A stretch of DNA of 64,000 nucleotides from Aeromonas popoffii (GCF_000820025.1 NZ_CDBI01000047.1:124001-188000); one strand, 5' to 3'; positions 1-11,953 are shown, numbered from the stretch's first letter. Notes: a model not told the origin generated them from the letters alone. Made by a program: numbers and translations.

Positions 1-1
1 C

Positions 2-2650
<2,649 letters not shown>

Positions 2651-2753
2651 ATCTGAGCCATGGGTGGGTCGACTGAGGTGGCGGTTAAGCCTCAATGGAG
2701 ATTCATTGCTCATAACCATATGATATTTAGTTTTTTTGTTGCCACGTAACAGA

Positions 2754-2769
2754 TTGTAATCGTTTTCAT
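2754..2769. promoter_or_regulatory. GalR/GalS-type operator upstream of mglB
   Basis: TGTAATCGTTTTCA at 2755-2768 matches the core of the GalR/GalS operator consensus (TGTAANCGNTTNCA). It lies about 115 bp before the mglB start codon in an AT-rich promoter region. A weak CRP-like site, TGTTG-N6-TCACA, follows at 2772-2787. This is the arrangement expected for a galactose-inducible, catabolite-controlled mgl operon. The match is seen in the sequence; binding is inferred. Confidence 0.65.
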
Positions 2770-2884
2770 TTTGTTGTCAGGTTCACAGAGCATTGCACAA
2801 CAAATTGATTACATTAGGCTGGCGCCAGTTCAATAGGTGCACAGCATTCCCTACAAAAACAGATAGAGAGATCGGAGCATAACA

Positions 2885-3871
2885 ATGAAAAAAATCACGA
2901 CAATTGCCGCCGTGCTGATGAGCCTGATGGCAGGAGCCACTGCCCATGCCGAGACCCGTATCGGGGTGACCGTCTATAAGTACGACGACAACTTCATGGC
3001 GGTGGTACGCAAGGCGATCGAGAAGGAAGCGGCTGCCAACCCCGGGGTTGAGCTGCTGATGAATGACTCCCAGAACGACCAGTCCAAGCAGAACGACCAG
3101 ATAGACGTGCTGCTGGCCAAGGGCGTGAAGGCGCTGGCTATCAACCTGGTTGACCCGGCTGCGGCCCCTGTCGTGATTGAGAAGGCCCGTGGCGAAGATG
3201 TGCCCGTGGTGTTCTACAACAAGGAGCCGAGTGCTGCCGATCTGGCCAGCTATGAGAAGGCTTACTACGTGGGGACCGACTCCAAGGAGTCAGGCATCAT
3301 CCAGGGTCAGCTGATTGCCAAACACTGGCAAGCTCATCCGGAGTGGGATCTGAACAAGGATGGCGTGATCCAGTTTGTGCTGCTGAAAGGGGAGCCGGGT
3401 CACCCGGATGCGGAAGCCCGTACCTCCTACGTGGTCAAGACCCTGAACGATGGCGGCGTCAAGACTCAGCAGCTGCACATGGATACCGGTATGTGGGATA
3501 CCGCCATGGCGAAAGACAAGATGGATGCCTGGATCTCCGGCCCCAACGCTAACAAGATTGAAGTGGTCATCGCCAACAACGACGGCATGGCAATGGGCGC
3601 GGTCGAGTCACTGAAAGCGCAGGGCAAGAGTGCCATCCCGGTGTTCGGCGTTGATGCACTGCCGGAAGCGCTGGCCATGGTCAAGAGCGGTGCCATGGCG
3701 GGTACAGTGCTGAACGATGCGGCCAACCAGGCCAAAGCCACTTTCGAGCTGACCAAGAACCTGGCTGAAGGCAAACCGGCCGGTGAAGGCACCAAGTGGA
3801 ATATCGTCGACAAGGTCGTGCGTGTTGCCTACGTCGGTGTGGATAAAGACAACCTGTCTCAATTCGAGTAA
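2885..3871 (+). CDS. mglB: Galactose/glucose-binding periplasmic protein
   Basis: This is the periplasmic substrate-binding protein of the Mgl ABC importer for D-galactose and methyl-galactosides, and in E. coli also a ligand carrier for the Trg chemoreceptor. It has 328 residues. A Sec signal peptide ends around AHA-ETRIGV. The mature part follows E. coli MglB closely, including YKYDDNF near the N-terminus, the [13 protein letters not shown] stretch and the DLNKDG calcium-binding loop. The start is ATG with a GGAG sequence a few bases upstream. It is the first gene of mglBAC and is separated from mglA by a terminator-like hairpin. Confidence 0.96.
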   Translation: MKKITTIAAVLMSLMAGATAHAETRIGVTVYKYDDNFMAVVRKAIEKEAAANPGVELLMNDSQNDQSKQNDQIDVLLAKGVKALAINLVDPAAAPVVIEKARGEDVPVVFYNKEPSAADLASYEKAYYVGTDSKESGIIQGQLIAKHWQAHPEWDLNKDGVIQFVLLKGEPGHPDAEARTSYVVKTLNDGGVKTQQLHMDTGMWDTAMAKDKMDAWISGPNANKIEVVIANNDGMAMGAVESLKAQGKSAIPVFGVDALPEALAMVKSGAMAGTVLNDAANQAKATFELTKNLAEGKPAGEGTKWNIVDKVVRVAYVGVDKDNLSQFE

Positions 3872-3883
3872 TTCCCTCCTCCA

Positions 3884-3912
3884 GGGCAAGGGCGATCCCC
3901 TTGCCCTTTTTT
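3884..3912 (+). terminator. Intercistronic terminator-like hairpin, mglB-mglA
   Basis: A perfect 9-bp stem, GGGCAAGGG (3884-3892) with CCCTTGCCC (3898-3906), has a 5-nt loop and six T residues after it. It sits between mglB and mglA, so it should act as a partial terminator or an mRNA 3'-end stabiliser. Either would keep the binding protein in excess over the ATPase and permease. Confidence 0.8.
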
Positions 3913-3924
3913 CAACCAGATGTG

Positions 3925-5445
3925 ATGGCTGATATGACAACACAGCAACAATCAGAATGGCTGTTGGAGATGATTGACGTCAGTAAGAGCTTTCCCGGCG
4001 TCAAGGCACTCGATAATGTCAATTTACGGGTCCGTCCTCATTCTGTGCATGCGTTGATGGGCGAGAACGGAGCGGGAAAATCCACACTGCTCAAGTGCCT
4101 GTTCGGCATTTACGAGAAGGATCAGGGCAAGATCTTCTTCAAGGGGCAGGAGATCAACTTCACCTCCTCGAAAGAGGCGCTGGAAAATGGCGTCTCCATG
4201 GTGCATCAGGAGCTCAACCTGGTGTTGCAGCGTACTGTGATGGACAACATGTGGCTCGGCCGCTACCCCACCAAGGGGTGGTTTATCGACCACGGCAAGA
4301 TGTATGACGACACCAAGCGCATCTTCGATGAACTCGACATCGACATCGATCCCAGGGTCAAGGTCGCGACCCTGTCGGTCTCCCAGATGCAGATGATCGA
4401 GATCGCCAAGGCGTTCTCCTACGATGCCAAGATCGTCATCATGGACGAGCCCACCTCCTCCCTGACCGAGAAAGAGGTGAACCACCTCTTCAAGATCATC
4501 AACAAGTTGAAGGATAAGGGGTGCGGCATCGTTTACATCTCTCACAAGATGGAGGAGATCTTCCAGCTCTGTGACGAGATCACCATATTGCGGGATGGCC
4601 AGTGGGTGGCAACCCAGCCACTCAAGGGTATGACCATGGATCAGATCATCGGCATGATGGTTGGTCGTGAGCTGACCCAGCGTTTCCCGGAAAAGACCAA
4701 CCAGCCGCAAGAGGTGATCCTCGAGATCGAACACCTGACGGCGAAGAACCAGCCCTCCATTAAGGACGTGACCTTCAACCTGCACAAGGGGGAGATCCTC
4801 GGCATCGCCGGATTGGTGGGGGCCAAGCGCACCGATATCGTCGAGACCCTGTTCGGCATTCGCGATCGTAGCCAGGGCTGCATCAAGCTGCACGGCAAAG
4901 AGGTGGCCAACCACAATGCCCATGAAGCGATTCGCAACGGCTTTGCGCTGGTGACGGAAGAGCGCCGCTCCACCGGCATCTACTCGCGTCTCGATATCGC
5001 CTTCAACTCCCTGATCGCCAACATGGACAGCTACAAAGGCTCCATGGGGCTGCTCAGCGACAACAAGATGAAGAGTGATACCCAGTGGGTGATCGACTCC
5101 ATGCGGGTCAAGACGCCGACCCAGCAGACCCAGATCGGTTCTCTCTCCGGGGGCAACCAGCAGAAGGTGATCATTGGTCGCTGGCTGCTGACCCAGCCAG
5201 AGATCCTGATGCTCGACGAGCCCACCCGCGGCATCGACGTGGGGGCCAAGTTCGAGATCTACCAGCTGATCCTGGAGCTGGCGAAGAAGGAGAAGGGGAT
5301 CATCATCATCTCGTCTGAAATGCCCGAACTGCTGGGGATCACCGACCGCATCATGGTGATGAGCAATGGCCGGGTCGCCGGGATCGTCAATACCAAAGAA
5401 ACTGACCAGAGCGAGATACTGCGCCTGGCATCTCTGTACCTCTAG
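3925..5445 (+). CDS. mglA: Galactose ABC importer ATP-binding protein
   Basis: This is the double-domain sugar ABC ATPase that powers MglBC galactose uptake at the inner membrane. The first nucleotide-binding domain has Walker [10 protein letters not shown] and Walker [12 protein letters not shown]. The second has the degenerate Walker A typical of this family, GLVGAKRTD, then signature LSGGNQQK and Walker [10 protein letters not shown]. Choosing ATG 3925 gives 506 residues, the E. coli MglA length. ATG 3934 is possible, and neither has a strong Shine-Dalgarno sequence. The first part of the upstream hairpin would lie just before the ribosome-binding region, so it could also affect translation. 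Confidence 0.95.
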   Translation: MADMTTQQQSEWLLEMIDVSKSFPGVKALDNVNLRVRPHSVHALMGENGAGKSTLLKCLFGIYEKDQGKIFFKGQEINFTSSKEALENGVSMVHQELNLVLQRTVMDNMWLGRYPTKGWFIDHGKMYDDTKRIFDELDIDIDPRVKVATLSVSQMQMIEIAKAFSYDAKIVIMDEPTSSLTEKEVNHLFKIINKLKDKGCGIVYISHKMEEIFQLCDEITILRDGQWVATQPLKGMTMDQIIGMMVGRELTQRFPEKTNQPQEVILEIEHLTAKNQPSIKDVTFNLHKGEILGIAGLVGAKRTDIVETLFGIRDRSQGCIKLHGKEVANHNAHEAIRNGFALVTEERRSTGIYSRLDIAFNSLIANMDSYKGSMGLLSDNKMKSDTQWVIDSMRVKTPTQQTQIGSLSGGNQQKVIIGRWLLTQPEILMLDEPTRGIDVGAKFEIYQLILELAKKEKGIIIISSEMPELLGITDRIMVMSNGRVAGIVNTKETDQSEILRLASLYL

Positions 5446-5461
5446 AGACAGGAAGACATTT

Positions 5462-6472
5462 ATGGAGTCGGCTAAAAATTTCAATCTGATGCAGGCGCTC
5501 AAGGAAAACGCCATCTACTTGGTGTTGCTGGTACTGCTCATGGTCATCGTGATCCAGGAGCCCTCCTTCCTGAGCCTCACCAACTTCAGCAACATCCTGA
5601 CCCAGTCCTCGGTGCGAGTCATCATAGCGCTGGGGGTGGCGGGCATCATCATCACCCAGGGGACGGATCTCTCGGCCGGTCGTCAGGTCGGTCTGGCGGC
5701 GCTGATTGCGGCGACCATGCTGCAGGCGCTGACCAACGTCAACAAGGTGTTCCCCAGTCTGGGGGAGGTGCCCATTCCGGTGGTGATCCTGCTGGTGTGT
5801 GCCGTGGGGGCGCTGATCGGGCTGGTTAACGGCCTCATCGTGGCTTACCTGAACGTGACCCCGTTCATAACCACCCTGGGCACCATGATCATCGTTTACG
5901 GCATCAACTCCCTCTACTTTGACTCGGTGGGCGCTTCGCCGGTGGCCGGGTTTGATCCCCGCTTTTCCAGCTTCGCCCAGGGATTTATCCGGATAGGGGG
6001 ATTCAAGCTCTCGTATCTCACCTTCTATGCGGCCATCGCCAGCGTCTTTGTCTGGGTGCTGTGGAACAAGACCCGCTTTGGCAAAAACATCTTCGCCATC
6101 GGTGGCAACCCCGAGGCGGCCAAGGTCTCCGGCGTCAACGTGGCGGTCAATCTGGTGATGATATATGCGCTGGCAGGTGTCTTCTACGCCTTTGGCGGCA
6201 TGCTGGAGGCGGGCCGTGTGGGCAGTGCCACCAATAACCTCGGTTTCATGTATGAACTGGATGCCATCGCGGCCTGCGTGGTGGGCGGGGTGTCGTTTGC
6301 CGGCGGGGTAGGGACGGTCGCGGGTGTGATCACCGGCGTGCTTATCTTCACCCTGATCAACTACGGTTTGACCTATATCGGGGTCAGCCCTTACTGGCAG
6401 TTCATCATCAAGGGCGGCATCATCATTCTGGCGGTCGCGCTGGACTCCATGAAGTACGCCAAGAAGAAATAA
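5462..6472 (+). CDS. mglC: Galactose ABC importer permease
   Basis: This is the integral membrane permease of the Mgl system, in the BPD_transp_2 family (RbsC/XylH/MglC). It has 336 residues, the same length as E. coli MglC, with about ten hydrophobic segments and the family stretch TQGTDLSAGRQVGLAA. The ATG follows a Shine-Dalgarno-like AGGAAG and lies 16 bp after mglA, so the two are transcribed together. A strong hairpin follows the stop codon. Confidence 0.95.
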   Translation: MESAKNFNLMQALKENAIYLVLLVLLMVIVIQEPSFLSLTNFSNILTQSSVRVIIALGVAGIIITQGTDLSAGRQVGLAALIAATMLQALTNVNKVFPSLGEVPIPVVILLVCAVGALIGLVNGLIVAYLNVTPFITTLGTMIIVYGINSLYFDSVGASPVAGFDPRFSSFAQGFIRIGGFKLSYLTFYAAIASVFVWVLWNKTRFGKNIFAIGGNPEAAKVSGVNVAVNLVMIYALAGVFYAFGGMLEAGRVGSATNNLGFMYELDAIAACVVGGVSFAGGVGTVAGVITGVLIFTLINYGLTYIGVSPYWQFIIKGGIIILAVALDSMKYAKKK

Positions 6473-6490
6473 CGATTGGCAGGGAGGGTT

Positions 6491-6527
6491 GGCATTGCCA
6501 GCCCTCTCTTCCAGAGAGGGCCATGCC
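6491..6527. terminator. Strong hairpin after mglC
   Basis: GCCCTCTCT (6501-6509) pairs with AGAGAGGGC (6513-6521) around a 3-nt loop, and flanking GGCAT/ATGCC can extend the stem. No T-run follows, so it is either a weak intrinsic terminator or an mRNA 3'-end stabiliser for the mgl operon. Confidence 0.5.
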
Positions 6528-6599
6528 ATTCAAGGTCGAGATTGACCTCTTGCTGAGACTGGACACCATTGATGCTACGCGGCGCCGGCTTACCTCGAC

Positions 6600-6800
6600 A
6601 TGAGCGAATTCAAGAAGCTGCTGGAGAAGATGAGTGGTGAGGGGCGTTACTTTTCGCTGCTTGGCGTGGCGATAGTGGTGGCGGAGCCGTCACGTGGCAG
6701 TGGCGATCTCACTCGCCGTCTGACCGTGACCAGCTTGGCTTCAATGCAGCAGACCTATCACAGGCTGAGGGAAATCGTGGGGTCCTTCCGGCAGGAGTAA
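6600..6800 (+). CDS. Hypothetical short ORF, doubtful
   Basis: This is an open frame of 66 codons beginning MSEFKKLLEKMSGEGRYF with a hydrophobic patch (LLGVAIVVA). I do not recognise it and see no good Shine-Dalgarno sequence. It lies between the mgl operon and the 3' end of the CsrB-like RNA on the opposite strand. It may be a fragment of a lost gene or chance coding. Confidence 0.25.
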   Translation: MSEFKKLLEKMSGEGRYFSLLGVAIVVAEPSRGSGDLTRRLTVTSLASMQQTYHRLREIVGSFRQE

Positions 6801-6835
6801 CGGCATCTGGAGTTGGGGTCCAGATAAAAAAGGTC

Positions 6836-7108
6836 AAAAAGATGGGGGCGACTTGCGTCGCCCCCGATAGTCTTATCGCTCATATCCTTGAACGAAGTTG
6901 CTCCCTGCAATCCCTGACTATACCTCTTCCTTTAGGTTTCCCCTTCCCAATCCTTTGGGGTGTCCTGTAGCCATCATGGCTTGACGAGTCGTCCGTTCCC
7001 GTCGCACTTTCTCCGTCCTGGGAGGTGTCCTTTACCACATCCTGTGGTGAGTCCATTTGCCCAACCCTGGCAGCCAGTCTTCCTGACCGACTTCATTGCG
7101 TCCGTGCA
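6836..7108 (-). ncRNA. csrB: CsrB/CsrC-type sRNA that sequesters CsrA
   Basis: Read on the minus strand, this non-coding stretch carries at least a dozen GGA motifs. Eight are AGGA, several in hairpin loops such as ACCACAGGATGTGGT and CCTCCCAGGACGGAG. Part of it resembles E. coli CsrB (AAAGGACACCTCC and, near the 3' end, CAGGGAGCAAC). It ends in a perfect terminator, GGGGGCGAC-4 nt-GTCGCCCCC, followed by T-runs (6830-6843). A sigma-70 promoter lies upstream: -35 TTGTCG (7142-7137), a 16-bp spacer and -10 TATAGT (7120-7115). Such RNAs titrate the translational regulator CsrA/RsmA and are usually activated by a GacA/UvrY-type response regulator. The start site is estimated from the -10 box. Confidence 0.85.
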
Positions 7109-7114
7109 TGAGTA

Positions 7115-7142
7115 ACTATAAGGATTTCGCAGGGGACGACAA
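7115..7142 (-). promoter_or_regulatory. Promoter of the CsrB-like RNA
   Basis: Minus-strand TTGTCG (7142-7137), 16-bp spacer, TATAGT (7120-7115). Upstream at 7177-7196 there is an imperfect inverted repeat with ACGCAA and TTGCGT arms. It could be a regulator site, but it is not a clear match to the GacA box (TGTAAG-N6-CTTACA). Confidence 0.6.
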
Positions 7143-7335
7143 CGGTAGCCTGAAAAACGTTTTTACGAATCTCGTTACGCAAGAAACTTGTTGCGTTTTT
7201 TGTCATTTAAAATCATATGGTTGAGTGTTTATAGTTCAGGTTAGTTGATCCCATCTTCCGACTATCTCGGGATTTTTTTCGGCGTTTTGCTCACAGAGTG
7301 GGTGGCGAATATCTCACACGCCGTTTAACTCGGGT

Positions 7336-7602
7336 TCAAAAAGGGGGAAGAGGCAGATGGCTGGTTGCCGGAAAGGCAAGAATGACTACCAATATGGTGG
7401 GCCAGCAGCGCAGTGCCCGGTTGCCCTCGCCGCCACAGTCGACGATGACGTAGTCATCGCGCTTCTTCAGGCTGAGCAGGTCGTTGCGAATATTGCCTTA
7501 GAGCTGAACGCCGTTTATCTGGTGCCGCTCCGGGTTGTTGTTTCGCTCCTGGAGCCAGTCCGCTGTGGTGAGTTGTGGTTCACCATCGACCAACAGGATC
7601 AT
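7336..7602 (-). pseudogene. ParA/Soj-like partition ATPase relic
   Basis: The minus strand reads as a fragment of a ParA-family P-loop ATPase. It begins MILLVDGEPQ (the Walker A' region, normally LLVDxDPQ), continues TTADWLQERNNNPE, and after an in-frame TAA has GNIRNDLLSLKKRDDYVIVD (the Walker B region) and CGGEGNRALR. The N-terminal P-loop (KGGxGKT) is absent and the reading frame stops at 7336 without the C-terminal half. With an internal stop and both ends missing, this is a dead fragment of a plasmid- or island-type partition gene. ParA relatives with the DLxxLKKRYDDVIVD stretch are usually carried on mobile elements. Confidence 0.7.
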
Positions 7603-7661
7603 GACTATCTCCTATCCCTATGAATACAGCTGCCTTGAATATAGGAGGAGGGACGCATGAC

Positions 7662-7694
7662 AAGCCAAGAGGAGGCGACCTCCTCCTGGGCTTT
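7662..7694 (-). terminator. Hairpin after small secreted-protein gene
   Basis: AAGCC-AAG-AGGAGG pairs with CCTCCT-CCT-GGGCTT across a short loop. It lies just past the stop codon of the minus-strand gene ending at 7700. The T-tail is poor, so termination efficiency is uncertain. Confidence 0.45.
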
Positions 7695-7699
7695 CATTT

Positions 7700-7876
7700 T
7701 CAGTGGTGTTGGCGGCCACCGTACCACTTGCACACGTACTCTGGGACCAGCATCTGGGGAGCCTGGTCGACATGGCAGACCACCATGGGTATCGCGGGGG
7801 CGCCCGCAGCGCTGACCAGCGATGGGGTCATGGGCAAGGTCAGGGCGGCGAACAGAAACAGTGACTTGATCTTCAT
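7700..7876 (-). CDS. Small secreted protein, unknown function
   Basis: This gene encodes 58 residues. It starts MKIKSLFLFAALTLPM, a typical Sec signal peptide with likely cleavage after SLVSAAGA. The mature part is about 35 residues with two cysteines (VVCHVDQ and PEYVCKWYGG), which could form a disulfide in the periplasm. A good Shine-Dalgarno sequence, GGAGAT, lies just upstream of the ATG at 7876. I do not recognise the family. A hairpin follows the stop codon. Confidence 0.65.
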   Translation of the reverse strand: MKIKSLFLFAALTLPMTPSLVSAAGAPAIPMVVCHVDQAPQMLVPEYVCKWYGGRQHH

Positions 7877-8623
7877 GGCTATCTCCTTGGTAACAGAACA
7901 CGGTGTGATCTGGATCACTTTCTGAGTAAAGCCGAGCGGGCCTGCGACGCAAGGTGATGAAATAAATTCACCGAATGAAAAAAGTTTGAACAGAGAGGGT
8001 GGCAAGGGGGCTGAGAAATACATGACCAAGATGCGGGCTTTGTGCATATCCATATAACCGGCATGTTGTTGACAACGTCTGCCACGAGCCTGTGCTGGCG
8101 GGTTTGGCACAATGCCATGATCTGGGACAAGAAGCAGATTATTCAGCGCGCCGCTCACTTATGACTATTTATCTCGATGTTCATCCCGTAAAAATCAGTG
8201 AAAAATTCAGTTTCATGCATATTAAATTCAGGTGATGCATTTTTATTTTGTATCACATTGAAAATAATGGTTTTTTGTTTTTTGTTATATCCTTTGGCAG
8301 ATATGAGAAATGAATTAAACAGGATGAAATTTGAAATTAAAGCATGGGTTTATGCGTGTTGATGCATGATGGCTGAATGAGAGATTGTCAGTTCTGTTAC
8401 CCTCATCAAAGAATAAATCGTGATTTTATTCAGTTCAGAGTGAATGTGATCAATGTCTAAGTTTATCGTGATTCGCAGGTCTAACCTCGGTCTCGAAAGG
8501 CAAGGGCAGGATAGAACACAAGCTGAGTACCCTACATAAAGAATATCCCGCCTTAGCCACGAGCATGAATAGAAGGAATCTATTCAATCACTCGCAGGGA
8601 CCACTGCTAGACGGAATATAATC
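7877..8623. other. Long AT-rich intergenic region before arcA
   Basis: About 750 bp contain no convincing gene. From about 8160 the sequence is markedly more AT-rich than its surroundings and holds repeated ATGCAT/TGCAT words (8215, 8234 and 8361) plus a TGAA-N3-TTCA palindrome near 8201. It must contain the arc operon promoter and probably ArgR and anaerobic-regulator sites, but I could not match a full ARG box or FNR box with confidence. Confidence 0.5.
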
Positions 8624-9844
8624 ATGAGCAAATTTTATGTAGGTTCTGAAGTTGGCCAATTGCGCCGTGTCATGTTGCACCGCCCCAACCTCAGTCTGAA
8701 GCGTCTGACCCCTTCCAACTGCCAGGACCTGCTGTTTGATGATGTCCTGTCGGTTGAACGCGCCGGTCAGGAGCACGACAAATTCGCTCAGGTACTGCGC
8801 GATCAGAATGTCGACGTTTTCCTGCTGACTAACCTGCTGGCCGAGACGCTGGATGTGCCGGAAGCCAAAACCTGGCTGCTGCAACATCAAGTGTCCGATT
8901 ATCGCCTCGGCTCTTCCCTCGCCAACGACGTGCGCTGCTTCTTGGCGGACATGCCGCACCGCGAACTGGCGCGCATTCTCTCCGGTGGCCTGACCTACTC
9001 AGAGATGCCTTACAGTGGCGTCAACATGGTAGTGGGCATGCACGCCCCGACCGATTTCATCATAGAGCCGCTGCCCAACCACCTCTTTACCCGTGATACC
9101 TCCTGCTGGGTCTATGGTGGCGTCTCCATCAACCCCATGGCCAAGGCGGCCCGTCGTCGCGAAACCAACCATGTGAAGGCTATCTACCGCTGGCACCCGC
9201 AGTTTGCCGGTCAGGATTTCATCAAGTACTTCGGTGACGAGGATCGTGACTACGACAACTCCACCATCGAAGGGGGTGATGTACTGGTTATCGGCCGTGG
9301 GGCCGTGCTCATCGGCATGTCCGAGCGCACCACGCCGCAAGGGGTCGAGCACCTGGCTCGCAGCCTGTTCAAACACGGTCAGGCCAAACAGGTCATCGCC
9401 ATGGAACTGCCGAAACACCGCAGCTGCATGCACCTGGATACCGTCATGACTCACATGGATATAGATACCTTCTCCGTCTATCCGGAAGTCATCCGCAAGG
9501 ATGTGAATTGCTGGAGCCTGACTCCGGGCGGTGCCACCGGCATGAACATCAAGGAAGAGGGTTACTTCGTGACCGCCATCGAGAAGGCGCTGGGCGTGGA
9601 TCAGCTCAAGCTCATCACCACAGGTGGTGACAGTTTCGAGGCCGAACGCGAACAGTGGAACGATGCCAACAACGTGCTGACAGTGCGTCCTGGCGTAGTC
9701 GTGGGTTATGAGCGCAACACCTATACCAACGAGAAATATGACAAGGCCGGTATCACAGTGCTCCCCATTCCGGGTGAAGAACTGGGCCGTGGCCGCGGCG
9801 GTGCCCGCTGCATGAGCTGCCCGATGGAACGTGACGGCATCTAA
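8624..9844 (+). CDS. arcA: Arginine deiminase
   Basis: This enzyme converts L-arginine to citrulline and ammonia, the first step of the ATP-yielding arginine deiminase pathway. It has 406 residues, normal for the family. Visible active-site motifs are [15 protein letters not shown] (guanidinium-binding acid), [10 protein letters not shown] (catalytic histidine region) and the C-terminal nucleophile cysteine in GGARCMSCP. It is the first gene of arcA-arcC-arcB-arcD and has a long AT-rich leader. A GC-rich hairpin (9854-9879) separates it from arcC. Confidence 0.97.
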   Translation: MSKFYVGSEVGQLRRVMLHRPNLSLKRLTPSNCQDLLFDDVLSVERAGQEHDKFAQVLRDQNVDVFLLTNLLAETLDVPEAKTWLLQHQVSDYRLGSSLANDVRCFLADMPHRELARILSGGLTYSEMPYSGVNMVVGMHAPTDFIIEPLPNHLFTRDTSCWVYGGVSINPMAKAARRRETNHVKAIYRWHPQFAGQDFIKYFGDEDRDYDNSTIEGGDVLVIGRGAVLIGMSERTTPQGVEHLARSLFKHGQAKQVIAMELPKHRSCMHLDTVMTHMDIDTFSVYPEVIRKDVNCWSLTPGGATGMNIKEEGYFVTAIEKALGVDQLKLITTGGDSFEAEREQWNDANNVLTVRPGVVVGYERNTYTNEKYDKAGITVLPIPGEELGRGRGGARCMSCPMERDGI

Positions 9845-9853
9845 CAAGACGGC

Positions 9854-9879
9854 GTGGCGCCGGCAGAGGCTGGCGCCAC
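9854..9879 (+). repeat. Hairpin between arcA and arcC
   Basis: GTGGCGCC (9854-9861) pairs with GGCGCCAC (9872-9879) over a 10-nt loop. There is no T-run, so it looks like an mRNA processing or stabilising element that could set arcA apart from downstream messages. Confidence 0.5.
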
Positions 9880-9906
9880 ACATACCAAGACTCGAGATCA
9901 ACACTC

Positions 9907-10833
9907 ATGAAAAAACCAACTGTCGTCGTCGCCCTGGGTGGCAATGCTCTGCTTCGTCGTGGCGAGCCGCTTGAAGCGGATATCCAGCGCAAGAATATCG
10001 CCACCGCCGCCAAGACCATCGCTCTGATCGCTCAGGAGTACAACGTGGTGCTGGTGCACGGCAACGGCCCGCAAGTCGGCCTGCTGGCCCTGCAAAACAG
10101 TGCCTATACCAAGGTCGCCCCCTATCCCCTGGATGTGCTGGGTGCCGAGTCCCAGGGCATGATCGGCTACATGCTGATCCAGGAGCTCAAGAACCTGATG
10201 CCGAGCCGCAACGTCACCGCGCTGCTGACCCAGGTGCAGGTCGATCCCCAGGATCCGGCATTTGCCAATCCGACCAAGTTTATCGGACCCGTCTATGACG
10301 AAGCCGAAGCCCGCGCCCTTGCCGAAGAGAAGCACTGGGTGGTCAAGGCCGACGGCAAGTTCTTCCGCCGCGTGGTGCCGTCTCCGTTGCCCCAGCGCAT
10401 CGTTGAAGGTGATGCCATCGAAACCCTGATAGCCCAGGGCCACCTCATCATCTGTACCGGTGGTGGTGGCATTCCTGTGACTTGGGATGGCCAGTGCCTG
10501 ACCGGTATCGAAGCCGTCATCGACAAGGACATGTCTGCCGCCTACCTGGCCAAGCAGATCAAGGCCGATGCCCTGCTGATCCTGACCGATGCCGATGCTG
10601 TCTACCTGGATTGGGGCAAACCGACCCAGCACCCGCTGCGAGTCACCAGCCCGGCCGAACTGGCTGGCGTCAAGTTTGATGCCGGCTCCATGGGACCGAA
10701 AGTCGAAGCCTCCTGTGAATTCGTCAAGGCGACCGGTGGCATGGTCGGTATCGGTTCTCTGGAAGATGGTCTGGCCATCCTCAAAGGTGAGGCCGGCACC
10801 AATATCGTCGCTATCCGCACCGTGAATGCCTAG
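9907..10833 (+). CDS. arcC: Carbamate kinase
   Basis: This enzyme transfers phosphate from carbamoyl phosphate to ADP, the ATP-forming last step of the arginine deiminase pathway. It has 308 residues. Family motifs are VVALGGNALLRRGE at the N-terminus, HGNGPQVG, and GGGGIPV in the nucleotide-binding domain. It lies between arcA and arcB as in many arc operons. The last codons and the following 35 bp are repeated once, diverged, before arcB (10822-10919). Confidence 0.96.
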   Translation: MKKPTVVVALGGNALLRRGEPLEADIQRKNIATAAKTIALIAQEYNVVLVHGNGPQVGLLALQNSAYTKVAPYPLDVLGAESQGMIGYMLIQELKNLMPSRNVTALLTQVQVDPQDPAFANPTKFIGPVYDEAEARALAEEKHWVVKADGKFFRRVVPSPLPQRIVEGDAIETLIAQGHLIICTGGGGIPVTWDGQCLTGIEAVIDKDMSAAYLAKQIKADALLILTDADAVYLDWGKPTQHPLRVTSPAELAGVKFDAGSMGPKVEASCEFVKATGGMVGIGSLEDGLAILKGEAGTNIVAIRTVNA

Positions 10834-10919
10834 TCAGCCACTGCCCGAATGGGGCCTGAACAACTTTGTATTGTGTATGCGTAGTCAATAACACTGCCCA
10901 AATTGGTCTGAACAAATAT
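10822..10919 (+). repeat. Diverged tandem repeat of arcC 3' end
   Basis: Unit 1 (from 10822) starts GTGAATGCCTAGTCA and includes the arcC stop codon; unit 2 (from 10873) starts GTGTATGCGTAGTCA. Both continue CACTGCCC, (G/A)AAT and CTGAACAA. The period is about 51 bp and most positions match. The repeat places a second copy of the arcC end between arcC and arcB. Confidence 0.7.
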
Positions 10920-10933
10920 AGAGAGAACTCATC

Positions 10934-11938
10934 ATGGCTTTTAATCTGCGTAACCGTAACTTCCTGAAACTGCTCGACTTCACCCCGCGCGAAATCCAAT
11001 ACATGATCGACTTGGCCATCGACCTGAAAAAAGCCAAATACGGTGGCTACGAGCGCAAGCACCTAAGCGGAAAGAATATCGCCCTGATCTTCGAGAAGAC
11101 CTCCACCCGTACCCGTTGTGCGTTTGAAGTGGCGGCCTTCGACCAGGGTGCGCAAGTCTCCTATCTCGGCCCAAGCGGTTCCCAGATTGGTCACAAGGAG
11201 TCCATGAAGGACACTGCCCGGGTACTGGGGCGCATGTATGACGGCATCGAATACCGTGGCTACGGCCAGGAGATAGTCGAAGAGCTGGGCGCCCATGCCG
11301 GTGTGCCGGTCTGGAACGGCCTGACCAACGAATTCCACCCGACCCAGATCCTGGCCGACTTCATGACCATGCTGGAGCACGGCAAGGGCAAGCGTCTGGA
11401 TCAAATCAAGTTCGCCTACCTGGGTGATGCCCGCAACAACATGGGCAACTCCCTGATGGTCGGCGCTGCCAAGATGGGCATGGACATCCGTCTGGTCGCT
11501 CCGAAAGCCTTCTGGCCGGAAGAGGATCTGGTTGCCAAGTGCCGCCTGATCGCCGAAGAGACCGGCGCACGCATCACCCTGACCGAGGATGTGAAAGAGG
11601 GTGTGCTGGGTACCGACTTCCTCTACACCGACGTCTGGGTCTCCATGGGTGAAGCGAAAGAAGCGTGGGATCAACGGGTGAAACTGATGACCCCGTATCA
11701 GATCAACATGGATGTCATCAACGCCACCAAGAACCCGGATGTGAAGTTCATGCACTGCCTGCCGGCGTTCCACAATGATGAGACCACCATGGGCAAGGAA
11801 GTGGCTGACAAGTATGGGATGAAAGGTCTGGAAGTGACCGAGGACGTGTTCGAATCCGAGCACAGCATCGTGTTTGACGAGGCCGAAAACCGGATGCACA
11901 CCATCAAGGCAGTGATGGTTGCTACGCTGGGCGATTAA
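10934..11938 (+). CDS. arcB: Ornithine carbamoyltransferase, catabolic
   Basis: This enzyme catalyses phosphorolysis of citrulline to ornithine and carbamoyl phosphate in the arginine deiminase pathway. It has 334 residues. Motifs: carbamoyl phosphate-binding [20 protein letters not shown], and the ornithine-binding HCLPAFH. Its position between arcC and arcD supports a catabolic role rather than argF. The ATG follows GAGAGAACTCATC. A terminator-like hairpin comes after the stop codon. Confidence 0.95.
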   Translation: MAFNLRNRNFLKLLDFTPREIQYMIDLAIDLKKAKYGGYERKHLSGKNIALIFEKTSTRTRCAFEVAAFDQGAQVSYLGPSGSQIGHKESMKDTARVLGRMYDGIEYRGYGQEIVEELGAHAGVPVWNGLTNEFHPTQILADFMTMLEHGKGKRLDQIKFAYLGDARNNMGNSLMVGAAKMGMDIRLVAPKAFWPEEDLVAKCRLIAEETGARITLTEDVKEGVLGTDFLYTDVWVSMGEAKEAWDQRVKLMTPYQINMDVINATKNPDVKFMHCLPAFHNDETTMGKEVADKYGMKGLEVTEDVFESEHSIVFDEAENRMHTIKAVMVATLGD

Positions 11939-11953
11939 GGTCGCAGTAGTGGT

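Noticed and set aside
4024..5514. 496-codon minus-strand frame across mglA
   Set aside because: It is a His/Asp/Leu-rich antisense shadow of the ABC ATPase.
7357..7623. 88-codon plus-strand frame
   Set aside because: The opposite strand reads as a ParA fragment; this frame is its shadow and has no ribosome-binding site or family.
8159..8623. ARG boxes, FNR box or CRP site before arcA
   Set aside because: Partial matches only (TGAA-N3-TTCA, TGTGA half-sites); none reached the consensus well enough to report as a site.
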